A stretch of DNA of 64,000 nucleotides from Dechloromonas hortensis (GTDB lineage Bacteria; Pseudomonadota; Gammaproteobacteria; Burkholderiales; Rhodocyclaceae): contig NZ_SSSQ01000001.1 of assembly GCF_009469765.1 (NCBI RefSeq), positions 599,405 to 663,404 of the forward strand, written 5' to 3'. Under the pieces are notes generated by a model. The model made no database searches and was not told the origin of the DNA. It saw only the letters and a list, made by a program, of their open reading frames with translations. The position numbers were made by a program, and so were the translations under genes. Positions 37,712 through 46,668 of the stretch are shown here, piece by piece; position 1 is the first letter of the stretch, and every line of letters starts with the position of its first letter.

Positions 37712-38920
37712 ATGAATACGAGGCCCACCGTGACCCCGCTGCTCCTATCCAGCTACACCGCCACCACCTGCCTCGGCCACGGGCTTGACGCCACGTTGGC
37801 CGCGCTGCGCGACGGGCGCAGCGGCCTGCAGCCCTGTCATTTCGAGACGGTCGAACTCGCCACCTGGATCGGCGAAGTGCCGGCGGTCGACGGCGAAAAA
37901 TTGCCGAAAAGCCTGGCCCGTTACGACTGCCGCAACAACCGGCTGGCCCAGCTCGGGCTGCAAGCCGACGGCTTCGCCGAGCGCGTCCGCGCCGCCGTCG
38001 CCCGCTACGGCAAGTCCCGCGTCGGCGTCTTCCTTGGCACCAGCACGGCCGGCATCCTGCAGACCGAACTGGCCTACCGCCGGCGCGATCCGGCCAGCGG
38101 CGCGCTACCGGACGACTTCATCTACCGGACGACGCACAACTCCTTTTCGCTGGCCGAATTCACGCGCGACTATTTCGGCCTCGAAGGGCCGGCGATGGCC
38201 GTCTCCACCGCCTGTTCGTCGAGCGCCAAGGTCTTTGCCGCCGCTGCCCGCCAACTGGCGCTCGGCAGCATCGACGCGGCCATCGTCGGCGGCGTCGATA
38301 CGCTGTGCCTGACCACGCTCTATGGCTTCGCCTCGCTGCAACTGACCTCCAGCCAGCCGTGCCGGCCCTACGATGAAAGCCGCGACGGCATCTCGGTCGG
38401 CGAGGGCGCCGCCTTCGCGCTGCTCGAACGCGCCGAGCAAGCGACCCGCGGCAGCATCCTGCTGCTCGGCACCGGCGAATCGAGCGACGCCTACCACATG
38501 TCCTCGCCGCACCCGGAAGGCCTTGGCGCCCGAATGGCTATGCAGGCCGCACTGAACTCGGCCGGCCTGAATGCGGCCGACATCGATTACATCAACCTGC
38601 ACGGCACAGCGACACCGGCCAACGACGCCGCCGAAGGCAAGGCGGTCAGCGCGCTCTTTGGTCAGCAGGTCCCGGCCAGCTCGACGAAGGGCGCCACCGG
38701 TCACACGCTCGGCGCGGCCGGCGCCGTCGAAGCGGTGGTCTGCGCCCTGGCGCTGAGCCACGACCTGCTACCCGGCAGCCCCGGCACCAGCACGCTCGAC
38801 CCGGCAATTCCGCTCGCCTACCAACTGAGCAGCCGCCCGGCACCGGTCCGCCGCGCCCTGAGCAATTCCTTCGGTTTCGGCGGCAGCAACTGCAGCCTCA
38901 TTTTCGGAGTGGCGCCATGA
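37712..38920 (+). CDS. beta-ketoacyl-ACP synthase (ApeO-like)
   Basis: This 402-aa ketosynthase has a complete triad: C168 (STACSSS), H297 (LHGTATPAND) and H331 (GATGHTLGAAG). Its stop overlaps the start of a chain-length-factor-like gene, the arrangement of type II polyene systems where a ketosynthase pairs with a CLF. It begins 28 bases after the DUF1615 gene. Confidence 0.92.
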   Translation: MNTRPTVTPLLLSSYTATTCLGHGLDATLAALRDGRSGLQPCHFETVELATWIGEVPAVDGEKLPKSLARYDCRNNRLAQLGLQADGFAERVRAAVARYGKSRVGVFLGTSTAGILQTELAYRRRDPASGALPDDFIYRTTHNSFSLAEFTRDYFGLEGPAMAVSTACSSSAKVFAAAARQLALGSIDAAIVGGVDTLCLTTLYGFASLQLTSSQPCRPYDESRDGISVGEGAAFALLERAEQATRGSILLLGTGESSDAYHMSSPHPEGLGARMAMQAALNSAGLNAADIDYINLHGTATPANDAAEGKAVSALFGQQVPASSTKGATGHTLGAAGAVEAVVCALALSHDLLPGSPGTSTLDPAIPLAYQLSSRPAPVRRALSNSFGFGGSNCSLIFGVAP

Positions 38921-39729
38921 CCGCCTCGGCCCCCATCCCGCTCAGCGCCTGGATCGAAGGCATCGGCCTGCTCGCCCCGGGGCTGCCCGACTGGCCGAGC
39001 GCCCGCGCCGTTTTGCGCGGCGAGCAGCCGTTCTCCGCCGCCCCGTCGGTGCTGCCAGCCCCGACCATCCTGCCGCCGGCCGAACGCCGGCGAGCCAGCC
39101 GCGTCGTCAAGCTGACCCTGGCCATCGGCCTTGAAGCCGCCGCCCATGCCGAAGCCGATGTCGGCACGCTGGCCACGGTCTTTTCCGCCTCCGGTGCCGA
39201 CGGCCACAACTGCCACGCCCTATGCGAGCAACTGGCAACCGACGACCGCCAGATTTCGCCGACCCGTTTCCACAATTCGGTGCATAACGCCGCCGCCGGT
39301 TACTGGGGCATCGCCACCAAGTCGATGGCGCCCTGCCAGGTCATCTGCGGCTTCGATGCCAGCTTCGGCGCCGGCCTGCTCGACGCGCTCGGCCAGGTCG
39401 TCATCGACCGCCAGCCGACCCTGCTCATCGCCTACGACAGCGAATACCCGGAACCGCTGCACGCCAAGCGCGACACGCCGGACTGCGGCGGCGTCGCGCT
39501 GCTGCTGACGCCAGAACGCACGGCCCGCTCGCTGGCCAGCCTCACCGTCAGCCCGAGCAACGCAAGCGCTGCCCGGCTGGCCGAACCGGCGCTGGAAGAG
39601 CTGCGCAACGCCATCCCGGCCCTGCGCAGCCTGCCCTTGCTGCAACTGCTGGCGCGCGGTGAAAGCGGCCGCGTCTGCCTCGACTACCTGCCGCCGATGC
39701 AACTGAACGTCGACCTGCAAACATGCTGA
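38917..39729 (+). CDS. ketosynthase-like chain length factor (ApeC-like)
   Basis: This 270-aa protein covers only the N-terminal half of the ketosynthase fold (Ketoacyl-synt_2 type). In the region that normally carries the nucleophile it reads ICGFDASFGAG, so the catalytic Cys is absent. It probably forms a heterodimer with the adjacent complete ketosynthase and sets chain length. It overlaps both neighbours. Confidence 0.85.
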   Translation: MTASAPIPLSAWIEGIGLLAPGLPDWPSARAVLRGEQPFSAAPSVLPAPTILPPAERRRASRVVKLTLAIGLEAAAHAEADVGTLATVFSASGADGHNCHALCEQLATDDRQISPTRFHNSVHNAAAGYWGIATKSMAPCQVICGFDASFGAGLLDALGQVVIDRQPTLLIAYDSEYPEPLHAKRDTPDCGGVALLLTPERTARSLASLTVSPSNASAARLAEPALEELRNAIPALRSLPLLQLLARGESGRVCLDYLPPMQLNVDLQTC

Positions 39730-40199
39730 CGCCGTCGCTCGACCACGCCGGGATCGCCGCCCGCATTCCGCATCAGGGCAGCATGTGCCTGCTCGATGCC
39801 GCGGTCGACTGGTCGGAAAGCACGATTTCCTGCCGGGCGACCAGCCACACCGATCCGGCCAACCCGCTGCGTGCCGACGGCCGGCTCGGCGCCGCCAACG
39901 GCATCGAATACGCCGCGCAGGCGATGGCCATCCACGGCGCGCTGCTCGCCGGCGCCGAGGCGCCGCCGCGCCAGGGCTACCTGACCAGCGTGCGCAGCGT
40001 CAGCCTGCATGTCGCCCGCCTCGACGACCTGCCCGGCGAACTGCTGGTTCAGGCCGAACGGCTGTCCGGCGACGCCAACCACATCCTCTACCAATTCTCG
40101 CTCAGCCACGCCGGCCGCTGCCTGCTCGACGGCCGTGCCGCCGTCGTCCTCGACGCCGCCGCCCTCGACGCCGCCGCCCTGACCAAGGAAAACCCATGA
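39723..40199 (+). CDS. hotdog-fold 3-hydroxyacyl-ACP dehydratase (ApeP-like)
   Basis: This 158-aa hotdog protein opens with IPHQGSMCLLDAAVDW and has GAANGIEYAAQAMAIHGAL as the central helix, the pattern of ApeP-type dehydratases. The C-terminus holds a 15-bp tandem duplication (encoding DAAAL twice). It probably acts with the ApeI-like hotdog protein at 29626. It overlaps the CLF before it and the reductase after it. Confidence 0.87.
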   Translation: MLTPSLDHAGIAARIPHQGSMCLLDAAVDWSESTISCRATSHTDPANPLRADGRLGAANGIEYAAQAMAIHGALLAGAEAPPRQGYLTSVRSVSLHVARLDDLPGELLVQAERLSGDANHILYQFSLSHAGRCLLDGRAAVVLDAAALDAAALTKENP

Positions 40200-40915
40200 A
40201 ACGCGCCCTCGTCACCGGCGGCAGCGGCGGCATCGGCGCCGCCATCTGCCAGCGCCTTGCCGCCGACGGTCATCACGTCATCGTCCATGCCAACCGCAGC
40301 CTCGACAAGGCGGCCGCAGTCGTTGCCGCCATCGTCGCCGCCGGCGGCAGCGCCGAAGCCGTCGCCTTCGACGTCACCGAGCGCGCCGCGACAGCGGCCG
40401 CGCTGGACAAGCTGCTCGAAAGCGGGACGATCCAGATCCTGGTCAACAACGCCGGCATCCACGCCGACGCCGTCTTCCCCGGCATGAACGCCGAACAGTG
40501 GCATAGCGTGATCGACGTCTCGCTGCACGGTTTTTTCAACGTCACCCAGCCGCTGACCCTGCCGATGATCCGCACCCGCTGGGGCCGCATCATCAATATT
40601 TCCTCGATCGCCGGCCTGACCGGCAACCGCGGCCAGGTCAATTACGCGGCGGCCAAGGGCGCCCTGCATGCGGCCGGCAAATCGCTGGCCCTCGAACTGG
40701 CCAGCCGCGGCATCACGGTCAATAGCGTGGCGCCCGGCATCATCGCCACCGAGATGATCGACGGCAGCTTCGACGCCGAGGCGATCAAGAAGCTGGTCCC
40801 GATGCAGCGCGCCGGCCAGCCGGAAGAAGTCGCCGATCTCGTCGCCTTCCTGGCCTCCGAGCGGGCCGCCTACATTTCCGGGCAGGTCATATCGATCAAC
40901 GGCGCGATGATCTGA
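40196..40915 (+). CDS. 3-ketoacyl-ACP reductase (FabG-like, ApeQ-like)
   Basis: This 239-aa short-chain dehydrogenase has the NADPH loop TGGSGGIGAAI, NNAG, the catalytic Ser (NISSIAG) and the Y-x3-K pair in NYAAAKGAL. It would reduce the beta-keto group in each elongation cycle before dehydration. It is the last gene of the coupled polyene operon; the ATG at 40196 overlaps the previous stop. Confidence 0.93.
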   Translation: MKRALVTGGSGGIGAAICQRLAADGHHVIVHANRSLDKAAAVVAAIVAAGGSAEAVAFDVTERAATAAALDKLLESGTIQILVNNAGIHADAVFPGMNAEQWHSVIDVSLHGFFNVTQPLTLPMIRTRWGRIINISSIAGLTGNRGQVNYAAAKGALHAAGKSLALELASRGITVNSVAPGIIATEMIDGSFDAEAIKKLVPMQRAGQPEEVADLVAFLASERAAYISGQVISINGAMI

Positions 40916-40993
40916 ACGCCCGGCACTTATCCTTTGGCGCTGCTACCCAAAACACATAGAATCCTCCAGTTCGCCCAACGCCCCGGAAAAGAC

Positions 40994-41314
40994 ATGAACC
41001 GCCTGCACCACCTCGCTCTGCTCGCCTTGCTCGGCCTTTGCCTGCACGCCCAGGCCGAAACCTATAAATGCAGCCAGGGCGGCAAGACGGTGATTTCCGA
41101 CACACCCTGCATGGCCGGCGCCAGTCGCGTCGACCAGTCGGCCGACCAGATCGAGCGCAGCCAGAAGCGGCAGGCCGAACTGGTGCATCAACGCAACCAG
41201 AGCCAGCTTTCCGAACTGGAATACCGCAACGCCCGCGATCGCAACGTCAAAGGCGGTTTCAACAGCATCGACAGCATGAACCCGGCCGATGCCCCACAAT
41301 ACCGGCGCCGCTGA
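40994..41314 (+). CDS. DUF4124-type secreted protein, 106 aa
   Basis: A signal peptide (MNRLHHLALLALLGLCLHAQA) precedes a short DUF4124-like motif (ETYKC-x4-GKTVISDTPC) and a charged helical tail. The function of this periplasmic family is unknown. The ATG at 40994 has GGAA nearby. It lies 78 bp after the polyene operon and just before the J-like membrane protein, so it may be a separate small unit. Confidence 0.8.
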   Translation: MNRLHHLALLALLGLCLHAQAETYKCSQGGKTVISDTPCMAGASRVDQSADQIERSQKRQAELVHQRNQSQLSELEYRNARDRNVKGGFNSIDSMNPADAPQYRRR

Positions 41315-41340
41315 AGGCCGCCCTGCAGACCTCAACTTTC

Positions 41341-42036
41341 ATGGCCAACACCCTCTACGACCTGCTCGAAGTCAGTCAGTCCGCCAGCGCCGACGCCATT
41401 GCCGCCGGCTACAAGCGTCTCCATGCCCAATATGCCGAATCGGCGGCCAAGGGCGACGAGGACGCGACCAACCGGATGATTGCGCTGCGCGAAGCCTTCA
41501 CCACCCTGTCCGAGCCGAGCCGCCGCCAGCGCTACGACGACAGCCTGGCCGCTCGCGACCAGGAAGTCGAGGCCGAACCGGCCGGCCGGCCCTTCGTCAA
41601 GCTGATCGTCATCGCCTGCATCGTCGGCTTCTTCGGCATCACCTACAAGAAATACCAGACGGCGCAGGAAACGGCCCGCCTCGAAGCCGAACGCGTTGTT
41701 GCCGCGGCCAAGACCGCCGAAACCGACGCCAGGCTGGCCGAAGCCGAAGCACGCAAGGCGGCCGAGGAGCGGATTGCCGCCGAGCGGGCAGATCGCCAGC
41801 GGCAGCGCGACGAAGCCATGGAGCGGGCCAACCGGGAACGCGATATCGCCTACGGCAACCAGGTCAGCCGTAACCTCGAACGAGCCGAGGCCGACGCCCG
41901 GCGAGCGGCAGAACGCGAAGAACAAGCCAAGGCCAATGCCGAACGCCAGAAGGAATACGAAGCGGAACGCGCCCTGGCCCGCGAAAAGGCCTACCTGCGC
42001 CAGGTCGAGGCCGAAAAGAACCGTTACCGCTACTAA
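41341..42036 (+). CDS. J-domain-like membrane protein lacking the HPD motif
   Basis: Residues about 4-65 align with a DnaJ domain (YDLLEVSQSASADAIAAGYK, then LREAFTTLSEPSRRQRYDDS). The HPD tripeptide needed to stimulate DnaK is replaced (LHAQYAESA). One membrane segment (LIVIACIVGFFGITYKK) follows, then a long Ala/Glu/Arg-rich coiled coil to the end at residue 231. It may be a scaffold rather than a true co-chaperone. Confidence 0.8.
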   Translation: MANTLYDLLEVSQSASADAIAAGYKRLHAQYAESAAKGDEDATNRMIALREAFTTLSEPSRRQRYDDSLAARDQEVEAEPAGRPFVKLIVIACIVGFFGITYKKYQTAQETARLEAERVVAAAKTAETDARLAEAEARKAAEERIAAERADRQRQRDEAMERANRERDIAYGNQVSRNLERAEADARRAAEREEQAKANAERQKEYEAERALAREKAYLRQVEAEKNRYRY

Positions 42037-42045
42037 AAGCGGTTG

Positions 42046-42366
42046 TCAGCCCTGCGCTAGCAGCAACGCAATGTCGCGGCTGGCCACCGGCCGCACCAGG
42101 CGGCCGATTTCACTGCCGTTCTTGAGCAGGACCAGGGTCGGCCACAGCTTGACCCGGAACGACCGCCCCAAGGGCCGCCCCGGCCCATCCTCGATCTTGA
42201 CGTGAGGCAGCGCCGGGTAAGCGGCCAGCACCTCGGCCAGCAACGGCTGCGCAGCCTGGCAATGGCCGCACCACGGTGCCCCGAATTCGATCAGCAGCGG
42301 ACCGGCCTGCGCGTCGAGCTCGGCGCGGCTAGGTTCGGTTTCGGCAAAATCCGGGGTGTAGGGCAT
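42046..42366 (-). CDS. thioredoxin-like protein
   Basis: This 106-aa thioredoxin fold has the active site WCGHC (C33/C36) and the cis-proline loop KLWPTLVLL. No signal peptide is visible, so it is probably cytoplasmic. It is convergent with the J-like gene (9-bp gap). The GH pair between the cysteines differs from the GP of classical thioredoxin and would make it more oxidising. Confidence 0.9.
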   Translation of the reverse strand: MPYTPDFAETEPSRAELDAQAGPLLIEFGAPWCGHCQAAQPLLAEVLAAYPALPHVKIEDGPGRPLGRSFRVKLWPTLVLLKNGSEIGRLVRPVASRDIALLLAQG

Positions 42367-42477
42367 CGCGCTCTCCTCGTTGGAAAAAATGGGGGCCGGG
42401 CATGGTTTATCAGCAAAACCTGCGGTCTACCGCCTGTTATATGTAATTTTGCCTTAAAGCCGCCCCATCCCGACCTA

Positions 42478-42657
42478 ATGACACTTTCTGTCGAAAAGAA
42501 TGCAACACATTATCTACTGGACATAGAAATCGGTGATCCTTATGCTGTGGTGCTGGCCACGAATCCGCTCGCAAAGGTGATCCAGCAACTTGGGAGGCTG
42601 AGTCATAGCGATAAAAACCAGTCGTTTTGGAGGCCTAATTTCAGACCATCCCAATGA
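42478..42657 (+). CDS. small open frame in AT-richer region, doubtful
   Basis: A 59-codon frame starts MTLSVEKNATHYLLDIEIGD and ends near RPNFRPSQ. I do not recognise it, there is no clear ribosome site, and it may be a gene remnant. The wider 42367-42744 gap is AT-richer than its surroundings and contains short recurring TTGGGAGGCT-like words (near 42588 and 42704). Nothing else is supportable there. Confidence 0.25.
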   Translation: MTLSVEKNATHYLLDIEIGDPYAVVLATNPLAKVIQQLGRLSHSDKNQSFWRPNFRPSQ

Positions 42658-42744
42658 TTCAACGTATTTTCGTATTTATTGATTGACGGAAAAGCCTGCT
42701 GGTTTGGGAGGCTTATTTAATAAGTTATGAATTAAGCCCCTGTC

Positions 42745-43098
42745 GTGAATACAGACGTAATCTCTGTCCCGCCAATTTTTCTGAGGCGCAATCGCCTACT
42801 CACCGTTTGCGCTGCTTGGGCTATTTTTGCAATTAGCAGCACCATAATTTACGCGAACTACATCCATGATGTAGGCGCCACATTTTGGGCAATGTGGTCG
42901 TTTTTCCTACCCATCGCGTTACCGCTCGTTTGGCTTTGTGATTACCTTCTTTCACAACATAAGAAGCTTAGCTCTCGCCCTGGAGTTATTGCTGCCACCG
43001 ATTGCGCCTTCGCAATTTCGCTTTGGTTTACTCCATGGCTTTCAATCGGTTGCTTGATCCTGATCTCAATCGCTTATGCAATCAAACGCATTGCATAA
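42745..43098 (+). CDS. hypothetical membrane protein, 117 aa
   Basis: This small protein has three to four hydrophobic segments (for example LLTVCAAWAIFAISSTIIYA and LSIGCLILISIAYAI near the C-terminus). I do not recognise a family. The start is a GTG at 42745. Base and codon use are clearly AT-richer than the neighbouring operons, which points to horizontal acquisition. Confidence 0.55.
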   Translation: MNTDVISVPPIFLRRNRLLTVCAAWAIFAISSTIIYANYIHDVGATFWAMWSFFLPIALPLVWLCDYLLSQHKKLSSRPGVIAATDCAFAISLWFTPWLSIGCLILISIAYAIKRIA

Positions 43099-43147
43099 CA
43101 TCCCGCTCCCGCCGACCGTCAAAAAGCTGCGCTAGCACGTTAGCCAT

Positions 43148-43693
43148 ATGGGACCCACTACTTACGCACTCTGCCAAAAATCTTTCCTTGGCCATGCCAT
43201 GTGGATTACAGGTTTGTGCGCCTTCCCGCCGCTTTTTTCGGGGCAGAACATCGATCTCAGCACCACCGGTGCATCGGTCACAAAATCTTTTGAGGTACCC
43301 GTCGAGAAGAGTTACCCCTTAGCGGTGAGATTTGAGTTTCCATCGGTTGAGGCGCGATTGAGTGACCAAATCGTCGGCGAGAGATATAGCGAACACTGCC
43401 AAGGTGATGTTCGGTACGACGCAATCCCAGAAGGTCAGCGAAAAGGCTTAGGACAGCCAATTCCATTTAGGGTTGTTGTACGAAAGGCAGCAGATCACGC
43501 CATTGTTATCGATCGCATCTTCGTATCGCTTTGCCTAACATCCCACGACGGTAAAAACGCAAAGACAAGAACTATCGGCTGGCTCCCGCTTGCAACAGGC
43601 AACTACGTGGCTGAGATCACCAATCTTGAAGGGCAATCTAGTTTGCTCGGCGTGAAGACAGCAATTTCTTTGTATGGGGGCCAAGGCAAGTGA
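43148..43693 (+). CDS. hypothetical exported protein, possibly DUF5625-like
   Basis: This 181-aa protein (or 164 aa from the ATG at 43199) has a weak signal-like hydrophobic start (MWITGLCAFPPLFSGQN) and a beta-rich body. The segments IDLSTTGASVTKSFEVPVEK, PFRVVVRKAADHAIVIDRI and IGWLPLATGNYVAEITNLEG recall DUF5625 proteins; this assignment is tentative. Composition is AT-richer than its surroundings. It lies 49 bp after the membrane protein, in the same direction. Confidence 0.55.
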   Translation: MGPTTYALCQKSFLGHAMWITGLCAFPPLFSGQNIDLSTTGASVTKSFEVPVEKSYPLAVRFEFPSVEARLSDQIVGERYSEHCQGDVRYDAIPEGQRKGLGQPIPFRVVVRKAADHAIVIDRIFVSLCLTSHDGKNAKTRTIGWLPLATGNYVAEITNLEGQSSLLGVKTAISLYGGQGK

Positions 43694-43848
43694 AAACACA
43701 GCTAACCCAATTTGGTCCGACTGTCAGGCTTGAGCCGAGTTTGTGCCACTTCACCGGTCTTCCTCGCGCGACAGGTCACACTTGGCGCTCCGGCTGTCCT
43801 TCACTTCTAGGTTGAAGGTCCGCTTGCCCTGTCTGGCAACTGCCGGAT

Positions 43849-43867
43849 AGGGGCGGCAAGCGCCCCT
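43849..43867 (-). terminator. stem-loop after the antiporter gene
   Basis: AGGGGCG / CGCCCCT form a perfect 7-bp stem with a 5-base loop, just beyond the antiporter stop at 43876. There is no T-run, so it is at best an imperfect terminator for the minus-strand operon. Confidence 0.45.
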
Positions 43868-43875
43868 CAAAAGCC

Positions 43876-45075
43876 TCAGCTGGTGCGGAAGATCAGTTCC
43901 TTCAGCCGCGCCAGTTTCGGCGCCACCACCGGCACCGTCAGCATGGTGCTGACCACCGCCATCAGCAGCAGCGCGGTGAAGGCTTCGCTGGTGATGATCT
44001 GCTTGTCGAGCAGGATGTTGGCGAAAATGATCATGATCAGCGCCTTGGTCTGTAGCAGCCAGCCGATGATGCTGGCTTCGCCCGGCGCCCAGTTGAGGAT
44101 GCGGCCGGCCAGCCGGACGCCGAGCAGCTTGCCGGTGATCGAGGCGAACAGCAGCAGCGCGGCGCCGACGAAGACCGCTTCGCCGCCGAGCGCCCAGTTG
44201 GTGCGCAGGCCGGTACTCAGGAAGAAGACCGGCATGATGACGAGCAGCACGTGGTGGCGCAGTTGGTCCATCTTTTCCTGATTGAACCATTCGGCTTCCA
44301 TGCTCGCCCCGGCCAGGAAGGCGCCGACCATGAAGTGCAGGCCGGCCCAGTCGGCACCGAAGGAGACCACGGCCAGCCAGATCAGGGCGACGTACCAGCG
44401 GTCGCGCTCGGCCAGACGCTGCATCAGGTGATGGAACAGCCAAGCGGCGACCGCGAAGGCAACGAGGAAGGCGCCCTGGCGACCGATCCGCTCCCAGTCC
44501 ATCAGGATCAGCGCCAGCACGCCCCAGATCGCGATGTCATCGAGGCTGGCGTAGCGCAGGATGCGCTGACCGATCGGCTGGCGCAGTACTTCGAGCTTTT
44601 CCATCAGCAGGATCAGGATCGGCAGCGCGGTCACCGCGCAGGCCATGCCGACACCGAGCACGAATTGCCAGGTCAGCGCCCGCGGCCCCATCCAGCCGTC
44701 GTTCAGCAGCAGCACGCCGGCGGCTACGCAGCCGAAGAGCAACGGCATGCCGAGTGCCAGGCCGGCGGTGATCGAGCTTTCCCGACGATGCGCCCAGGCT
44801 TTCTTAAGGTCGAGTTCGATGCCGGCAATCATCACGAACAGCATCACCGCCCACCAGGCAATGCCGTTCAGCGACTGGATCACCGCCGGCGTGAAGACGA
44901 AGCTGTAGTAATCGGGGAAGGCGCGGCCGAGCACGCCCGGCCCGAGCAGGATGCCGGTGATGATCTGGACGACGACCAGCGGCGCGTAATAGTCGGTCTT
45001 GCCGAGCCGCCAGATCAGGTAGGGCACGGTGAAGATGATCGTCATCGCGATCAGGAAGATTTCGGTGGTATTCAT
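43876..45075 (-). CDS. cation:proton antiporter, CPA2-like
   Basis: This 399-aa membrane protein has about twelve transmembrane segments of the Na+/H+ exchanger fold (PF00999). Recognisable parts are QIITGILLGPGVLGRAFPDY near the N-terminus and LASLDDIAIWGVLALI-type helices in the middle. It lacks C-terminal TrkA domains. It is the last gene of the minus-strand operon, 49 bp after the methyltransferase. Xanthomonadin-type loci do not need such a gene, so its link to the pigment is uncertain. Confidence 0.85.
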   Translation of the reverse strand: MNTTEIFLIAMTIIFTVPYLIWRLGKTDYYAPLVVVQIITGILLGPGVLGRAFPDYYSFVFTPAVIQSLNGIAWWAVMLFVMIAGIELDLKKAWAHRRESSITAGLALGMPLLFGCVAAGVLLLNDGWMGPRALTWQFVLGVGMACAVTALPILILLMEKLEVLRQPIGQRILRYASLDDIAIWGVLALILMDWERIGRQGAFLVAFAVAAWLFHHLMQRLAERDRWYVALIWLAVVSFGADWAGLHFMVGAFLAGASMEAEWFNQEKMDQLRHHVLLVIMPVFFLSTGLRTNWALGGEAVFVGAALLLFASITGKLLGVRLAGRILNWAPGEASIIGWLLQTKALIMIIFANILLDKQIITSEAFTALLLMAVVSTMLTVPVVAPKLARLKELIFRTS

Positions 45076-45124
45076 CGAAAATTATGGACTCCGGCGGTCA
45101 ACACCTGAAAAAGGGCAAAAATGC

Positions 45125-45883
45125 TCAGGCCTTGCGGCCGAGGTATTCGCGGAAAACGCCGAAAGTGACCGAGCACTCGACATCGACGAAACCGGCCCGG
45201 CGCATAGCGTCGAGGATGCGTTCCGGCTCGATGGCCAGCTCGATGGTGTCGCCGTAGTACTCCCAGAGCAGCTTGACGTCGGCCTGGCTGCGCGTCAGCC
45301 GGGCCAGGAAGGGGACCACCCCGCCGATGTAGGCGCGCAGCGCCAGGCGGCCAAGGCGGCTCTGCGGCCGGCTGATTTCCATGATGCAGGCGCGTCCGCC
45401 CGGGCACAGCACGCGGTGATATTCGCCGAAGGCGAGGTCGAGATCGCCGACATGGCGCAGCGCGTAGCCCATCGAGACGAAATCGACATGATTGTCGGGC
45501 AGCGGAATCGACTCGGCGTAGGCCTCGATCGTTTCGACATCGAGCTTCTTGCGCAGCTCGGCGAGCATGCCGGGCGACGGGTCGAGGGCGAGCAGGCGGC
45601 CTTCCGGCCCGATCAGGCGTTGCCCTTCGGCGGCCACCAGGCCGGTGCCGGCGGCGACGTCGAGCAGCGTCATGCCCTTGCTCAAGCCGTTGCGGCGCAG
45701 CACGTCGCGCCGGTACCAGGCGCCGCTGCCCAAGGCGGTGATCCGCTCGGCCTGGTCATAGCCGCCGGCCGCCTGGTCGAACATGGCACGGGTCGCCGCC
45801 CGTCGCTCATCCTCGCCGTCGAAATAGGCTTGCAGGCGGGGATCGGATTTGATGGCCGCGGCGCGGCTGGAGGAATCGCTCAT
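45125..45883 (-). CDS. UbiE-like class I methyltransferase
   Basis: This 252-aa SAM methyltransferase has motif I LLDVAAGTGLVAAEG, the ALDPSPGM acidic strand and a VSMGYALRHVGDLD block that resembles UbiE/MenG. Its position in the pigment operon, 11 bp after a glycosyltransferase, suggests a tailoring enzyme acting on the aryl head or sugar rather than the quinone enzyme, but this is inference. Confidence 0.82.
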   Translation of the reverse strand: MSDSSSRAAAIKSDPRLQAYFDGEDERRAATRAMFDQAAGGYDQAERITALGSGAWYRRDVLRRNGLSKGMTLLDVAAGTGLVAAEGQRLIGPEGRLLALDPSPGMLAELRKKLDVETIEAYAESIPLPDNHVDFVSMGYALRHVGDLDLAFGEYHRVLCPGGRACIMEISRPQSRLGRLALRAYIGGVVPFLARLTRSQADVKLLWEYYGDTIELAIEPERILDAMRRAGFVDVECSVTFGVFREYLGRKA

Positions 45884-45894
45884 GTCTTCAGCAT

Positions 45895-46659
45895 TCAGGT
45901 GGTTGATTGCAAGCGGCGCCAGAGCAGCACTGGCAGGCGGACCAGGAAGCCGAGAAAGAGCCGGGTATGCATCCAGGTTAAGAGCGTATTGTCGCGCAGG
46001 TAGCGAAAGTGCGATACACCGCCTTCATCGGCCCGGAAATAGCGCACCGGTGCGTCGATGTTGAGCGGCCTGACGCCGGCCCAGCACAGACGGACCACCG
46101 CTTCCGGATCGAAATCGAAACGGCGCATGAAACGGTTGCGCAGCATGATGTCCCGCAGCGGGGCGATCGGATAGACGCGGAAACCGTACAGCGAATCACC
46201 GATGCCTATCCACAGCGTTTCGAGGTTGGCCCAGCCATTCGACACCTTGCGGCCATTGACACGCAGCGCCGGCGCATCGGCCGCGAAAACCGGCTTGCCG
46301 AGCACCATCGTCGCCGGCTGCGCCTGCGAGGCGGCCATGAAGGTCGGAATCAGCTCGGCCGGATGCTGGCCGTCGGAATCCATGGTCAGCGCATGCGTGA
46401 AGCCGGCGGCGGCGGCCTGCGTGATGCCTTCGAGCACGGCGGCACCCTTGCCGCGATTTTCCGGCAACACGATGACCCGCAAGCCGGCATCCTCGGCGGC
46501 CAGCGCCTGCAACTGGGCGGCGCTGCCGTCGGTACTGCCATCGACCACGACCCAGACCGGCGTCCATTGCGCCCGCGCCGCGCGTACCGTGGCGAGCACT
46601 TTCGGCCCCGGGTTGTAGCTGGGAATCAGAACGAGGTGGGTGGCGGAGGTTTCGGGCAT
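45895..46659 (-). CDS. family 2 glycosyltransferase
   Basis: This 254-aa GT-A fold enzyme has the N-terminal VLIPSYNPG, the VVVDGSTDGS strand and the metal-binding DSD in ALTMDSDGQHP. The C-terminus carries a hydrophobic segment. The ATG at 46659 is preferred to a TTG one codon upstream. Aryl-polyene clusters often include a glycosyltransferase, thought to link the polyene to its lipid anchor. It lies nine bases after the acyltransferase. Confidence 0.87.
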   Translation of the reverse strand: MPETSATHLVLIPSYNPGPKVLATVRAARAQWTPVWVVVDGSTDGSAAQLQALAAEDAGLRVIVLPENRGKGAAVLEGITQAAAAGFTHALTMDSDGQHPAELIPTFMAASQAQPATMVLGKPVFAADAPALRVNGRKVSNGWANLETLWIGIGDSLYGFRVYPIAPLRDIMLRNRFMRRFDFDPEAVVRLCWAGVRPLNIDAPVRYFRADEGGVSHFRYLRDNTLLTWMHTRLFLGFLVRLPVLLWRRLQSTT

Positions 46660-46668
46660 CAAATGAGG

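Noticed and set aside
43092..43150. integron attC site between the two AT-rich genes
   Set aside because: TAAC and GTTA ends are present, but GTTAGCC departs from GTTRRRY and inner arms pair poorly; kept only as a weak idea in the findings.
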